Assembly: GCA_030425205.1 (NCBI GenBank)
Contig: JAUIAP010000049.1
Span: forward strand, 1 to 44,521
Source: Anaerolineae bacterium
Lineage (GTDB): Bacteria; Chloroflexota; Anaerolineae; Promineifilales; Promineifilaceae
Length of the DNA stretch: 44,521 bases
Direction: 5' to 3'
Positions 1 through 9,462 of this stretch are shown piece after piece. Within the stretch, counting starts at the first letter, position 1. Every line of letters starts with the position of its first letter. Both the position numbers and the translations under genes were made by a program. Under the pieces are notes generated by a model. That model did not search any database. It saw only the letters and a program-made list of their open reading frames with translations, and was not told the origin of the DNA.

Positions 1-696
1 TACGACACGCACACCCACGGCGTCGACTTCAGCGACACCTCGCTGACGCAAAACACGCGCGCTGCCTACCCGATCGAGTTCATCGACAACGCCAAGATCC
101 CGTGTGTCGGCGGGCATCCGAGTAACGTCATCCTGCTGACCGCAGACGCATTCGGCGTGTTGCCACCCGTCAGCAAGCTGACCCCCGAACAGGCGATGTA
201 CCACTTCATCAGCGGCTATACCGCAAAAGTGGCGGGAACGGAGATGGGCGTGACGGAGCCGCAAGCGACCTTTTCGGCCTGTTTCGGCGCAGCGTTCATG
301 GTCTGGCATCCGAGCAAGTATGCCGAACTGTTGGCTGAGAAGATGGAAGCGCACGGCGCGACGGCTTGGCTGGTCAACACGGGCTGGACGGGTGGTGCCT
401 ATGGCACAGGCTCGCGCATCAAGCTCAAATACACGCGCGCCATCATCGACGCGATTCACGACGGGTCGCTCGACAATGTGGAGACGGTGACAGACCCGAT
501 CTTTGGGTTTGCCGTACCGACAAGCTGCCCGAATGTGCCATCTGAACTGCTGATTCCAAAAAATACGTGGGCAGACAAAGCCGCCTACGATGCACAAGCC
601 AACAAGCTGGCACAGCTGTTCAATAAGAACTTTGCCCCCTACATCGCTGGCAGCAACGACGCGATCATCGCCGCCAGTCCACGCGAGTTAGCTTAA
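1..696 (+). CDS. pckA: Phosphoenolpyruvate carboxykinase (ATP), C-terminal part
   Basis: This is the 3' portion of an ATP-dependent PEP carboxykinase, the cytosolic enzyme converting oxaloacetate plus ATP to PEP, CO2 and ADP at the start of gluconeogenesis. The open frame enters from the left window edge in frame 1 and ends with TAA at 694-696, so about 231 C-terminal residues of a usual 520-540 are visible. Family hallmarks are YTAKVAGTE, the FSACFGAAF stretch, the LVNTGW motif and the TRAIIDAI segment that follows it. No real start lies in the window; the GTG at 157 is only an internal codon. A hairpin follows 18 bases after the stop. Identification is secure; the missing 5' half prevents checking the P-loop. 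Confidence 0.95.
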   Translation, partial: YDTHTHGVDFSDTSLTQNTRAAYPIEFIDNAKIPCVGGHPSNVILLTADAFGVLPPVSKLTPEQAMYHFISGYTAKVAGTEMGVTEPQATFSACFGAAFMVWHPSKYAELLAEKMEAHGATAWLVNTGWTGGAYGTGSRIKLKYTRAIIDAIHDGSLDNVETVTDPIFGFAVPTSCPNVPSELLIPKNTWADKAAYDAQANKLAQLFNKNFAPYIAGSNDAIIAASPRELA

Positions 697-714
697 TCTT
701 ATTAGCGCGCGCAT

Positions 715-743
715 GCCTCATCCGCCATTGCCGCGGGTGAGGC
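715..743 (+). terminator. Hairpin downstream of pckA
   Basis: An 11-bp inverted repeat (GCCTCATCCGC, 715-725, paired with 733-743, one G-T wobble) with a 7-base loop sits between the pckA stop and the next gene. It has no T-run, so it may be a rho-independent-like stem or an mRNA 3'-end stabiliser. Confidence 0.5.
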
Positions 744-763
744 GGCCGCGCTCCGAGTGAAAC

Positions 764-1420
764 ATGAAATCCTATCTTCCTATCCTCTTTATCCTATTTT
801 GGCTGACAGGCTGCGGGGTTGAACCGATTTCAATCGGCGACCGTGAGGCAACGACGCAGGCGGAGCAGATATCTGTTTCAACTGAACTTCTCACCTACTG
901 TGACGACAACTCAAACCGTTGCATCGTGGAAGGGGAGGCCGATGCCGAACTGGTCGTCTTTGAGTTTTCCGACTATGCCTGCCCCCACTGCAAAACGTTT
1001 GTCGATGAGCAATATCCGCTGATCCGCGAAAACTTGATCGAGACGGGCGAGATTCGCTACGTCGTTCTGCCCGCGCCGATTTTGGGCAATCCACCCCTCA
1101 CACGCAATGCGAGCAACGCAGCGTTGTGTGCGCTGGCGCAGGGCAACATCGACTATCACGCCGCTGTGTTTGACGTGCATGTGCCGAGTGAGGATATCGA
1201 TTCGGCCGATCTTCTGCGCGTCGGTGAGAAGCTTGGGTTAGAAATGACGGCGTTTACGACGTGTGTCGAGAGCCGCCAATATGAATCGGACGTATTGCAA
1301 AATCGCGTTGCGGCGCAGAATGTCGGCGTGACGGGAACACCGACGCTCCTGTTCAACGGCGATCGCGTCCAGGCAACTTATCAGGCATTGTCGCAGGCGA
1401 TTGCGGCGGCGCGACGGTGA
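764..1420 (+). CDS. DsbA-like thioredoxin-fold lipoprotein
   Basis: A 218-aa exported thiol-disulfide oxidoreductase of the DsbA/BdbD type, expected to form or shuffle disulfides in proteins outside the membrane. A short hydrophobic signal ends in the lipobox LTGC (Cys17), so it is probably lipid-anchored. The active-site motif CPHC lies at residues 73-76 after the strand VVFEFSDYA, and the cis-proline loop GTPT is at about 191-194. Both are diagnostic of the fold. The ATG at 764 is preceded by a GAGTGA-like ribosome site. The permease gene follows 21 bases downstream in the same direction, so the two may be cotranscribed. No DsbB/VKOR partner is visible in the window. Confidence 0.88.
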   Translation: MKSYLPILFILFWLTGCGVEPISIGDREATTQAEQISVSTELLTYCDDNSNRCIVEGEADAELVVFEFSDYACPHCKTFVDEQYPLIRENLIETGEIRYVVLPAPILGNPPLTRNASNAALCALAQGNIDYHAAVFDVHVPSEDIDSADLLRVGEKLGLEMTAFTTCVESRQYESDVLQNRVAAQNVGVTGTPTLLFNGDRVQATYQALSQAIAAARR

Positions 1421-1441
1421 TTTGGGAGCGTCCAATTTATT

Positions 1442-3307
1442 ATGTCAATTGAAATGGGAATTGTGTTAGCGATCTTAGTGATTGCAATTGGGCTATTTGT
1501 CAGCGAAAAAGTGCGCGTCGATGTCGTTGCGCTGGGTGTCGTCGTTGCGCTGATGGTGACGGGCGTGCTGACAACGGCGGAGGCGTTGGCGGGATTCTCG
1601 AATGGGGCGGTCGTCACGATTGCCGCGCTGTTTGTGATTGGCGGGGCGGTCATGCAGACGGGGCTAGCTGATCTGATCGGCCGAAACATCCTCACCCTCG
1701 CTGGCAAAAACGAACGCACCCTCCCGCTTGTCCTGATGGTTGCGGCCGCGCTGATGTCGAGCTTTATGAGCGACACGGGAACGGTCGCCGTGCTGCTGCC
1801 CGTCGTGATTATTCTGGCGCGCAACGCACAGATCGCGCCGTCAAAGCTGCTGCTGCCGATGGCGTTTGGTGCGCTGCTCGGCGGCGCAATGACCCTGATC
1901 GGCACGCCACCTAACATCATCGTCAGCGACGTGTTGCGCGAGAATGGGTATGCGCCGTTTTCGTTTTTCAGCTATACGCTGTTGGGGATAGTGCTGCTGA
2001 TTTTGGGCGTGGGCGTGATGGGCATTTTCGGCCGAAAATTGCTCCCCAATCGCACGACAGAACAAGCCGAATCTCCCATTATCGCACAGCGACGTGTTGC
2101 CAAAGAGTATAACCTAGACGACGATCTCGCCCGGCTGCGTGTGCGGCTGGAGTCGTCGCTAATCGGGAAAACGGTCGCCGAAGCCAACCTGCGCCACGAT
2201 TATGGCATTGACCTGCTCAACATGCTGCACCCGCCAAAGCCACGTGCCGAGCTGTCACTGCTCGCACGACGCAATGGCAAACGCGTTAAGAGTATTCCCG
2301 TCGTGCCGACAGGGGAAACGGAGATCAAGCTGGACGACGTGTTGATCGTGACGGGCGAGCCACAGCGCATCGCCCAAGCCGCCATCGACTACAAATTGGC
2401 CTTGCAGCCACCCGTGCCAAAAGACAGCAAAGCGCTCGTTGGCCGCGAGCTAGGCGTGGCCGAGGTGATTTTACGACGGGATGCCAAAATCATCGGCAAG
2501 ACGGTGACGGAGAGCGACTTTTACAAGCAGACGAAGCTGAATGTGTTGAGCGTTTTTCGGCCGAATACCGCCATTTTCAACGACGTGCGCGATCTCAAAC
2601 TGCAATTTGGCGATGTGCTAATCGTGCATGGCGCATGGGATGATTTGCTTGCGCTCAAAAAGTCGCAAGATTACATCGTAGTCGGGCAGCCCGAAGCGAT
2701 GGCTAACCCGCCGACACAGCACAAGGCGGGCTGGGCTGCTGTGATCCTGTTGGTGATGGTGCTGGCGATGGTAGGCGAAATTTTGCCGCTGACGCAAACG
2801 GCACTCGTCGCGGCCGGGTTGGTCGTGCTGGCGGGGTGCATCTCGATGGATGAGGCATACAAGGCAATTAATTGGAAGAGCCTGATGCTAATTGCGGGCA
2901 TGATCCCGATGAGTACTGCACTCTCCAAAGTCGGCGCGGTTGATGTGGTCGCCAATGGTCTGGTCGGGACGCTCGGTCAGGTTAGCCCGCTGGCGATGTT
3001 AGGGGGGCTCTTCTTATTAACGGCCGTCTTCACGCAGTTCCTTTCCAACACCGCCACCGTCGTTGTCGTCGCGCCGATTGCCTTAACCGCCGCGCAAGAG
3101 ATGGGCGTGCAGCCGCAAGCGTTCTTGATGGGCATTGCGGTCGCGGGGTCGATGGCGTTTGCGTCGCCCGTCGCGTCACCCGTCAACACGCTGGTAATGG
3201 GGGCGGGAAACTACGAGTTTGGCGATTACGTCAAGGTTGGCGTGCCGCTGATTTTATTGGCACTGATTGCGTCGATGCTGTTGCTGCCGCTTCTGTTTCC
3301 GTTTTAG
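1442..3307 (+). CDS. SLC13/DASS-type permease with two TrkA-C (RCK_C) domains
   Basis: A 621-aa inner-membrane transporter of the SLC13 divalent anion:sodium symporter-like family (YfbS/SAC1 type). Roughly five to six hydrophobic segments (residues 1-200) are followed by two soluble TrkA-C/RCK_C regulatory domains (about 228-315 and 336-415) and a second membrane half (about 435-621). Family motifs include the LIGTPPNIIVSDVL hairpin near residue 150 and the C-terminal repeat counterpart ASPVNTLVMGAG. The substrate cannot be read from sequence; relatives move sulfate, di- or tricarboxylates. The two membrane halves are inverted structural repeats, as usual for the family. Length and domain order are normal, and nothing looks broken. 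Confidence 0.9.
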   Translation: MSIEMGIVLAILVIAIGLFVSEKVRVDVVALGVVVALMVTGVLTTAEALAGFSNGAVVTIAALFVIGGAVMQTGLADLIGRNILTLAGKNERTLPLVLMVAAALMSSFMSDTGTVAVLLPVVIILARNAQIAPSKLLLPMAFGALLGGAMTLIGTPPNIIVSDVLRENGYAPFSFFSYTLLGIVLLILGVGVMGIFGRKLLPNRTTEQAESPIIAQRRVAKEYNLDDDLARLRVRLESSLIGKTVAEANLRHDYGIDLLNMLHPPKPRAELSLLARRNGKRVKSIPVVPTGETEIKLDDVLIVTGEPQRIAQAAIDYKLALQPPVPKDSKALVGRELGVAEVILRRDAKIIGKTVTESDFYKQTKLNVLSVFRPNTAIFNDVRDLKLQFGDVLIVHGAWDDLLALKKSQDYIVVGQPEAMANPPTQHKAGWAAVILLVMVLAMVGEILPLTQTALVAAGLVVLAGCISMDEAYKAINWKSLMLIAGMIPMSTALSKVGAVDVVANGLVGTLGQVSPLAMLGGLFLLTAVFTQFLSNTATVVVVAPIALTAAQEMGVQPQAFLMGIAVAGSMAFASPVASPVNTLVMGAGNYEFGDYVKVGVPLILLALIASMLLLPLLFPF

Positions 3308-3458
3308 AGTTTGTGGACAGTTGAGGGATGAGGGCGTCGTGATATGACATCTCTCACGCGCAATCGATGACATTTAGCAGCGTTCCCCACAGGCTCGGCG
3401 CGTTACCATATGGATGCAGTCACAAAGGCTGTTAAACAACGACTTGTGAGGAACGATC

Positions 3459-3962
3459 ATGATCAACAAAACGCTTTTTATCCACGCAAAACCAACTGAT
3501 TACCGCTTAGTCGGTGCACCGGACAGCGTTTTGTATCAGCGGCATGACGAGATTCCGCAAGCCGTTGACAGACTGCTGGTCGAGAAAATCCGCGAGTGGT
3601 ATGTGCCGAACGATTTGGCGGAGAGCGAACGCGCTGTCAACGGGTGGGCATTTGCGTTGGGGGATTCGATTGGTCATATCGTTTGTGATGAGTCGCCAAA
3701 CGCTGCGCCGCATGACCTTGCCAAGCGTGTCGTGAAGACGTTGTTGCGCTCGCTCAACATTCGGTTTACAACCGTCTGTTGCCAGACCACGGTTCAATTC
3801 ACGCTGCAAGACGCCCCATTCAAAGAACTGCCACGTCATCAGCGCCTCCTTGCAGAAAGCGCACTTCGCGTCATGTTGCAACAGGCAATTGCGGTCGTAG
3901 ACGAGGGGTTACATGTCAGGCTGCGCGTGTCTGGTGACAGTGGACATATCGTTATCGCATGA
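3459..3962 (+). CDS. Hypothetical protein, 167 aa
   Basis: I do not recognise this protein. It is soluble, without signal peptide or membrane segment. It is preceded by a plausible ribosome site (GAGGAAC, about 9 bases before the ATG). It contains a Trp-containing segment REWYVPNDLAESE, a VCDESPNA stretch and a C-terminal alternating strand pattern, but no motif that assigns a function. It stands alone in a 150-base/208-base intergenic setting and is followed by a good terminator, which supports it being a real single-gene transcript. Confidence 0.6.
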   Translation: MINKTLFIHAKPTDYRLVGAPDSVLYQRHDEIPQAVDRLLVEKIREWYVPNDLAESERAVNGWAFALGDSIGHIVCDESPNAAPHDLAKRVVKTLLRSLNIRFTTVCCQTTVQFTLQDAPFKELPRHQRLLAESALRVMLQQAIAVVDEGLHVRLRVSGDSGHIVIA

Positions 3963-4000
3963 GTTAAAGAATCGTCTTTCGATAAGTTTGGAGTGCAATG

Positions 4001-4035
4001 AAGCCTCAGTGGAGACTATCCGCTGGGGCTTTTTT
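4001..4035 (+). terminator. Rho-independent terminator
   Basis: A 12-bp stem (AAGCCTCAGTGG at 4001-4012 with 4020-4031, two wobble pairs) and a 7-base loop are followed directly by a run of T. It closes the transcript of the hypothetical gene ending at 3962. Confidence 0.85.
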
Positions 4036-4170
4036 CGTTTGGTTATGACAATTGAACGTATGCGCAAATCGAATAATCATCTGCAAACAGCGTCTCCCTG
4101 TGTTGCTGCTTTACGATAGAATTGAATCGTCCTGTCGACACAGGCGAAAATTGATGTAGAGAGTTGCCAC

Positions 4171-7100
4171 ATGCAGAAAACAATGATCCGCCTGACGGCC
4201 CTTATTTCTATTATTATCGGCTTGGTGGGAATTAATTTAACGATTGCTGCCAATGAACAACGGCCACTTTTTACACCAATTGTGGGCAGATCGGCCGAAT
4301 CCGCCGCAGACGTTTTACGCAGTCGGGTTGTTTCGGCCGATATACAGCAGTTTGACAACCGCAACGCCACTCTCCAACTCAACCTCTTTGATGACGCAAC
4401 CTATACAGCCATCCTGCAAGCCGTCACAAGTACAGATGCGGGGCAATTTCAATGGCGCGGCACGCTCGAAGGGATCGCTGAGAGTAGCGTCCTGTTCACG
4501 GCACGGTCGGGCGTGCTGGCTGGCTGGGTCGAACTGCCCGATCACCGCTATCACATCCAGTGGATCGAGGGTGGTGACATCTATGCAGTGCGAGAAATAG
4601 ATCGCCATGCGGCATGGGCAGAAAGTGCGCCCATTTCTATCGACTTGCCGCCCACGCCGAGCCGCATTAATAGCCACGATGATGGTTCCGTGTTAGACAT
4701 CTTAATCGCCTACACCGACGGTACACGTCGCTACTTTGGCGGCACCAACGCCACGCGTGCCGAACTCGATCTCGCTATTGCCAAGACCAATTTGGCGTTT
4801 CAAAACAGCCAAATCAACACACAACTGCGCCTTGTCCACGCCGTTGAAGTCGATTACACCGCATCGAGTGACATGAGCGATGACTTGAGCCGTATTCGCA
4901 CCCTTGACGACGGCAGCATGGACGCTGTTCACACATTGCGCGATATCTACAGGGCTGACCTCGTTCACCTGATCGTCGAACGCGCCTCTGTTGGTCTTTG
5001 TGGGAAAGCGTATCTGATGAGTACACTCAGTGCGGGATTTGACCAATACGCATTTGGCGTGACACGCGCCGACTGCCTGTCGTCGAGCTACACGCTGGCG
5101 CATGAGATCGGCCACAACTTGGGTTCAGAGCATGACCCTGCCCACGCACAAGGCACACCGCTCCATGACTACGCCTATGGCCATTGGGAAGATGGGTACA
5201 ACTGGCGCACGCTGATGGCATATAGCTGCCCGACAAGCTGTCCAACCATCGGACATTTTTCCAACCCCAATGTCACCTACAACGGTGCGCCGACGGGCGT
5301 GGAAGATAGCGAGGATAATGCGCGGTCGATTACGAGCGCGTTGCTGACGATGGCGAACTTCCGCGTCAGCAACGATGTGCCACCCCCAGCGGCGGGGATA
5401 GTTTCGGTGCGGGCGGCGGCGGGGAATGATGATGCGGAGGAGCGCGTGAGCGATGGCCGCGTCAACACATCTAGCAGCGATCTCGAATTGGTCGATGACG
5501 GCGGCTTGCAAACGGTCGGCATTCGCTTTCGCAATCTCCGCATTCCACAAGGCGCGACCATCACCAACGCCTATCTTGAGTTTACCGTCGATAGAACAGA
5601 TAGCGGTGCAACCGATCTGACGATCTTTGGGGAAGCGACAGACAGCGCGGCAATCTTTTTATCTACCGATTTCAATATCTCCAACCGCATCACAACGACG
5701 GAATCGGCCGAATGGGACGTCCCCGCATGGGAGACCGTCGGCGCAACGCAGCAATCGCCAGACCTCAAAACGGTTGTATCCGAGATCATCAATCGCAACG
5801 GCTGGCAAAGTGGCAATAGTATGGCATTTATCGTGACGGGAACGGGCAGAAGAGCGGCTGTCTCGTATAACGGCAGCGCAGCCGCTGCACCGTTGTTGGT
5901 CATTGACTATGAATCTGATCCAGCGATGGCGACACCGACCCCAACGGCGACCGCAACAGCGATTCCGACCGACACCATCACCTTCGCCCTGATTGGCGAT
6001 TATGGCACAGACGATAGCCATGAAGCGGCCGTCGCCGCACTCGTCGCCAGTTGGAATCCCGCCTTTGTCGCCACCGTCGGCGACAATGTCTATGGCACTC
6101 TCACCTTTGACGAGGCAGTTGGCAAACATTACTGTGATTTTGTCGCTGCTGTAACCTCCGACAATGTGCCTAGCGCTTGCAACGGCGGCAACAGCCCCGT
6201 CAATCGCTTCTTCCCGGCCCCCGGCAATCACGACCACGACGAAGGCCCCACCAATGACCTCAGTGACTACACAAATTATTTCGACCTGCCGGGCGCAGGC
6301 GTGACGACGAGTGGCACATCGGGCAGCGAGTTGTACTACGATGTGCGGCACGACACAGTGCATCTTTTTGTGCTAGACAGCGAATCGATCAGCAATGCAG
6401 GCGGGGCCGGAAGTGACGACGACAATGATCAACGCGCATGGCTGCAAGCCCAACTCGCCGCATCAGATGCACAGTGGAAAATCGTCTTGATGCACCATCC
6501 ACCGTACTCCTCTGCACTGCATGGTTCAACCAGCTGGATGCAATGGCCTTACGCCAGTTGGGGTGCAGATGCCGTCATTGCGGGGCATGACCACACCTAT
6601 GAGCGCATCATCTATGACGAGATTGCCTACTTTGTCAACGGCATGGGTGGGCGCGTGTTTTACAACTTCAACACCCCTGTGACGGGCAGCGCACTGCGTT
6701 ACAACGAGCAGCACGGCGCAATGCGCGGCGTGGCGACTGAGCATGGGCTACGACTTGAATTTGTCGCTGTTAACGATCAGGTGATCGACAGCTATGAGAT
6801 TGGCAACGCGCCACCGCCGCCGACCCCAATGCCAGTGCCGACCGTGCCAGCGGCTGGCACGGTCACTGTCCGCATTGCGGAAGGCAACAATGATGTTGAG
6901 GAGGCGCTCAGTGATGGCGGCATGTATTTGGGCAGTTCAGATTTGGAGTTGGGTGGGGATGCTGGCTTTTTGGGGGATCAAGTCGTCGGGTTGCGCTTCC
7001 AAAATGTCGCCGTACCAGCCAACGCGACGATTGAGACGGCGTATCTCGAATTTGTGGTTGAGGCAATCGATAGCGTCAGCACGACCTTACAGATTCATGG

Positions 7101-7503
7101 AGAGGTTGCGGCCGATGCGCCCGCCTTCACAACAGCTCCCTACAACCTCACCAATCGGCCGATGACAACCGCCGTCGTCACATGGACGGTTCCCGCATGG
7201 GAAACAACTGGCGAGGAAAAGCAGTCGCCTGATTTAAAGACGGTTGTGCAGGAAATTGTCAGTCAGTCGGAGTGGCAGCCGTATCAAAGTATGGTCTTTG
7301 TGATCAGTGGGAGTGGGGAGCGTTCGGCCGAATCGTTTGAAGGGTCGCCCGCGGAAGCCGCCGTGCTGCACATCGCATATTCGACGAGCGTGCCAACAGT
7401 GGTTCAGGGGAGACGCGGATCGGCCGATATTTCTCTTGTTTTGCCCTTTGTGATGAGTGGGTTAGCAGCTCTAACGATATGGGTGCGATGGCGAAACAGG
7501 TGA
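4171..7503 (+). CDS. Secreted reprolysin-like metalloprotease fused to metallophosphoesterase, with two DNRLRE-type beta domains
   Basis: A 1110-aa exported protein. A signal peptide (about 1-28) is followed by a prodomain and a zinc metalloprotease of the metzincin/reprolysin type with HEIGHNLGSEHD at 311-322 and a Met-turn (LMAYSC) further on. A beta-rich repeat resembling DNRLRE/CBM96 domains follows (about 410-580), then a Pro/Thr/Ala linker. Next is a calcineurin-like metallophosphatase with its metal motifs in order: DYG at 610, GDN at 637-639, GNHD at 685-688, MHH at 774-776 and GHDH at 805-808. A second copy of the beta domain lies at about 895-1075, and a C-terminal hydrophobic anchor with Arg-rich tail at 1087-1110. 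Both catalytic sets look complete, so the protein should hydrolyse peptides and phosphoesters at the cell surface. The combination in one chain is unusual. Confidence 0.9.
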   Translation: MQKTMIRLTALISIIIGLVGINLTIAANEQRPLFTPIVGRSAESAADVLRSRVVSADIQQFDNRNATLQLNLFDDATYTAILQAVTSTDAGQFQWRGTLEGIAESSVLFTARSGVLAGWVELPDHRYHIQWIEGGDIYAVREIDRHAAWAESAPISIDLPPTPSRINSHDDGSVLDILIAYTDGTRRYFGGTNATRAELDLAIAKTNLAFQNSQINTQLRLVHAVEVDYTASSDMSDDLSRIRTLDDGSMDAVHTLRDIYRADLVHLIVERASVGLCGKAYLMSTLSAGFDQYAFGVTRADCLSSSYTLAHEIGHNLGSEHDPAHAQGTPLHDYAYGHWEDGYNWRTLMAYSCPTSCPTIGHFSNPNVTYNGAPTGVEDSEDNARSITSALLTMANFRVSNDVPPPAAGIVSVRAAAGNDDAEERVSDGRVNTSSSDLELVDDGGLQTVGIRFRNLRIPQGATITNAYLEFTVDRTDSGATDLTIFGEATDSAAIFLSTDFNISNRITTTESAEWDVPAWETVGATQQSPDLKTVVSEIINRNGWQSGNSMAFIVTGTGRRAAVSYNGSAAAAPLLVIDYESDPAMATPTPTATATAIPTDTITFALIGDYGTDDSHEAAVAALVASWNPAFVATVGDNVYGTLTFDEAVGKHYCDFVAAVTSDNVPSACNGGNSPVNRFFPAPGNHDHDEGPTNDLSDYTNYFDLPGAGVTTSGTSGSELYYDVRHDTVHLFVLDSESISNAGGAGSDDDNDQRAWLQAQLAASDAQWKIVLMHHPPYSSALHGSTSWMQWPYASWGADAVIAGHDHTYERIIYDEIAYFVNGMGGRVFYNFNTPVTGSALRYNEQHGAMRGVATEHGLRLEFVAVNDQVIDSYEIGNAPPPPTPMPVPTVPAAGTVTVRIAEGNNDVEEALSDGGMYLGSSDLELGGDAGFLGDQVVGLRFQNVAVPANATIETAYLEFVVEAIDSVSTTLQIHGEVAADAPAFTTAPYNLTNRPMTTAVVTWTVPAWETTGEEKQSPDLKTVVQEIVSQSEWQPYQSMVFVISGSGERSAESFEGSPAEAAVLHIAYSTSVPTVVQGRRGSADISLVLPFVMSGLAALTIWVRWRNR

Positions 7504-7861
7504 TATTTCTAACGTCACCTATGATTTTAGTTAAACTAATAGCATCTCCTTTTGTTGTGATAACAGATATTATCGTAAGGGATGCTAGCTGTGGAAGATA
7601 CGGGGTTTACGGCTAAAAAACGTCCAGCGGCGTGGCGAAATGTGAACGCTTTTATTGACTGGCTCGCACGAGATGATAACGTAAATTTCTACACCTACTC
7701 CTGTAGTTCATATTTGTTTTTAGCGGATCACTCTGGCGAATACGTCAATTGTTGTAGCGTGAGATTGGATTTTCGGCCGATTTCTCTCATCGCGCCATCG
7801 TGCATAATTAAGAAAAACAGAGTTGAATTTTCGATTTGTGACAAATTGGAGGAAACCTATC
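7504..7861 (+). other. Intergenic stretch, no supported gene
   Basis: This 358-base, AT-richer gap holds one TCGGCCGA palindrome (7771-7778) and, at its end, the ribosome site GGAGG for the DUF308 gene. An open frame starting at 7582 runs out of phase into that gene and shows no protein-like features. The promoter of the downstream gene presumably lies here, but I see no convincing -35/-10 pair. Confidence 0.4.
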
Positions 7862-8446
7862 ATGACAACATTACCGATTCGTACCCCTTCATCAGAGAAA
7901 CCATTTCTAACCTACAGTTGGCTCTATGCGCTGCGTGGCGTTGCTACCATTGTATTGGGCGCATTGCTGCTGTGGAAAACGGGCAGCACATTGCTCGTAT
8001 TGACCCAATTTCTCGGTGCTTATTGGCTTGTCGATGGCGTGTTGGAGATCATTACCGCCATTCGGGGCGGTGAACGGGTCAGAATGCGCGGTTGGCTAGC
8101 GGCGAGTGGCATTCTCGGCATTCTCGCGGGTGTTGCTATTTTTGCCTGGCCACTCCTCAGCACCTTAGTCACCTTGACGGTGCTCGTCTACTTCATCGCC
8201 TTCCAAGCGATTTTTGGTGGTGTCGTCGGTATCGTTCAAGCCGTGCGGGTTCGCAAGGAGATCGAGAATGAGTGGACAATCATGCTGTTCGGTGCATTAA
8301 GCATTTTGCTTGGTATTCTGCTTGTCCTCAACCCCTTCTTCTCGCTGATTGCCCTCGCATGGACAGCAGGTGCATTGGCGATTGTCGGCGGCATTATGAC
8401 GCTGGCGTTTGCCTATCGCCTACATAGTTGGGCTGAAGAGCACTAG
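7862..8446 (+). CDS. DUF308 / HdeD-family membrane protein
   Basis: A 194-aa inner-membrane protein with six hydrophobic helices in three hairpins, the layout of the HdeD/DUF308 family. HdeD itself is linked to acid resistance in E. coli; the molecular role in other bacteria is unknown. Typical features are the YALRGV start of helix 1, a Gly-rich second helix, the repeated (A/L)xGGxxxxxxA packing motifs and the short hydrophilic C-terminus. The frame is open upstream to 7823, but ATG 7862 has a strong GGAGG site eight to twelve bases before it, so I take it as the start. An inverted repeat follows the stop. Confidence 0.85.
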   Translation: MTTLPIRTPSSEKPFLTYSWLYALRGVATIVLGALLLWKTGSTLLVLTQFLGAYWLVDGVLEIITAIRGGERVRMRGWLAASGILGILAGVAIFAWPLLSTLVTLTVLVYFIAFQAIFGGVVGIVQAVRVRKEIENEWTIMLFGALSILLGILLVLNPFFSLIALAWTAGALAIVGGIMTLAFAYRLHSWAEEH

Positions 8447-8475
8447 TCTCAATAGAATAGACATTTATACGGCGG

Positions 8476-8504
8476 GTCGGTATTCGGTCAATCTGAATAC
8501 CGAC
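8476..8504 (+). terminator. Intergenic hairpin
   Basis: A 10-bp perfect stem (GTCGGTATTC with GAATACCGAC) around a 9-base loop lies between the DUF308 gene and the thioredoxin gene. It lacks a T-run. Similar GTCGGT...ACCGAC stems recur at 27312-27361 and 33798-33833, so it may belong to a small intergenic repeat family. Confidence 0.45.
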
Positions 8505-8520
8505 TCTCTGCCGTCAAATT

Positions 8521-9264
8521 ATGAACCGAATCATCGACGTAACCCAATCATCATTTTCCGACGCTGTCCTTAAACGTTCACACAAACTCCCCGTGCTGGT
8601 CGACTTTTGGGCGGCGTGGTGCGGACCCTGCCGCATGTTGACACCCGTTTTAGAAAAGTTGGCACGGGAACCGAACGCGGGGTTTGTGCTGGCAAAGGTC
8701 AACGTCGATCAAAATCCACATCTTTCCCAACAGTTTGGCGTGCAGGGGATTCCGGCGGTCAAGGCGTTTCGCAATGGCAAGCTCGTCGATGAATTTACCG
8801 GCGCACAGCCCGAACCCGTTGTGCGTCAATTTATTAAAAAGGTGGTTGGCACACAGTCCAAGCCGAAAAAGATAGCCATTCCAAATGAGCCACAAGAGCG
8901 GCTGGATGCAGCGATTGATCTGCTCAAGCACGGCAATGGGTGTGCTGCACGGCGACTGTTACGCGATTTTCCGCCTTCCCTACAGGCGGCCGAAGCGACG
9001 ATTCTGTTCCCGCTGGCGACATTTCTCTGCGAAGTCACCCAAAATTATCGCTACACCTCGACGAGCGATTTGGATCAGCTCTATCACCAAGCGGCACGTG
9101 CGTTGCGGAAAAATGATCCGACCAGTGCGCTCTATCCACTGTTGGGGGCGTATCATCGGGAGGATTCGGCCGAAAAACAAAAGGTCGCCCAAATCGCGGC
9201 GGGTATCTTGGAGCTTTATCCCCAAAACGAGATGGTGCAGAGTTATCGAACGCAATTCGCGTGA
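8521..9264 (+). CDS. Thioredoxin-TPR protein, CnoX/YbbN-like
   Basis: A 247-aa cytosolic protein. Residues 1-110 form a thioredoxin fold with the redox-active WCGPC at 33-37 and the cis-Pro loop GIPAVKAF. The C-terminal half is helical and resembles the tetratricopeptide region of YbbN/CnoX co-chaperones, which hold oxidised or unfolded proteins for GroEL/DnaK. Unlike E. coli CnoX (SxxC), both cysteines are present here, so it could also act as a reductase. ATG 8521 is the only sensible start, but no clear ribosome site precedes it. The gene is monocistronic between a hairpin and a 200-base gap. Confidence 0.85.
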   Translation: MNRIIDVTQSSFSDAVLKRSHKLPVLVDFWAAWCGPCRMLTPVLEKLAREPNAGFVLAKVNVDQNPHLSQQFGVQGIPAVKAFRNGKLVDEFTGAQPEPVVRQFIKKVVGTQSKPKKIAIPNEPQERLDAAIDLLKHGNGCAARRLLRDFPPSLQAAEATILFPLATFLCEVTQNYRYTSTSDLDQLYHQAARALRKNDPTSALYPLLGAYHREDSAEKQKVAQIAAGILELYPQNEMVQSYRTQFA

Positions 9265-9462
9265 GGAAAGCGATTAGGTCGGCAACAAAATTTTAAACCG
9301 ACTCCCCTGTCATGCTTCCGCCAAATCGGGAATCAGGACGCGACCTGTTGCGGGATCGGTGAGAGAAAAGAGTAGGGCTTTAAGGGAAGCTAGTCGTTAC
9401 CTTATGGGAAGTTTAAGGGCATCGGGATTCGTTAGGTAGCATTTGCAAGTTATACGCATTTC

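Noticed and set aside
4171..7503. Several long frames on the opposite strand inside the metalloprotease-phosphatase gene
   Set aside because: The plus-strand frame has continuous domain motifs from signal peptide to anchor; the others are shadows caused by GC-rich codon positions.
7582..8073. 163-codon open frame overlapping the DUF308 gene
   Set aside because: It runs out of phase into a clear membrane-protein gene, has no domain character and no good ribosome site; the DUF308 frame explains the sequence.
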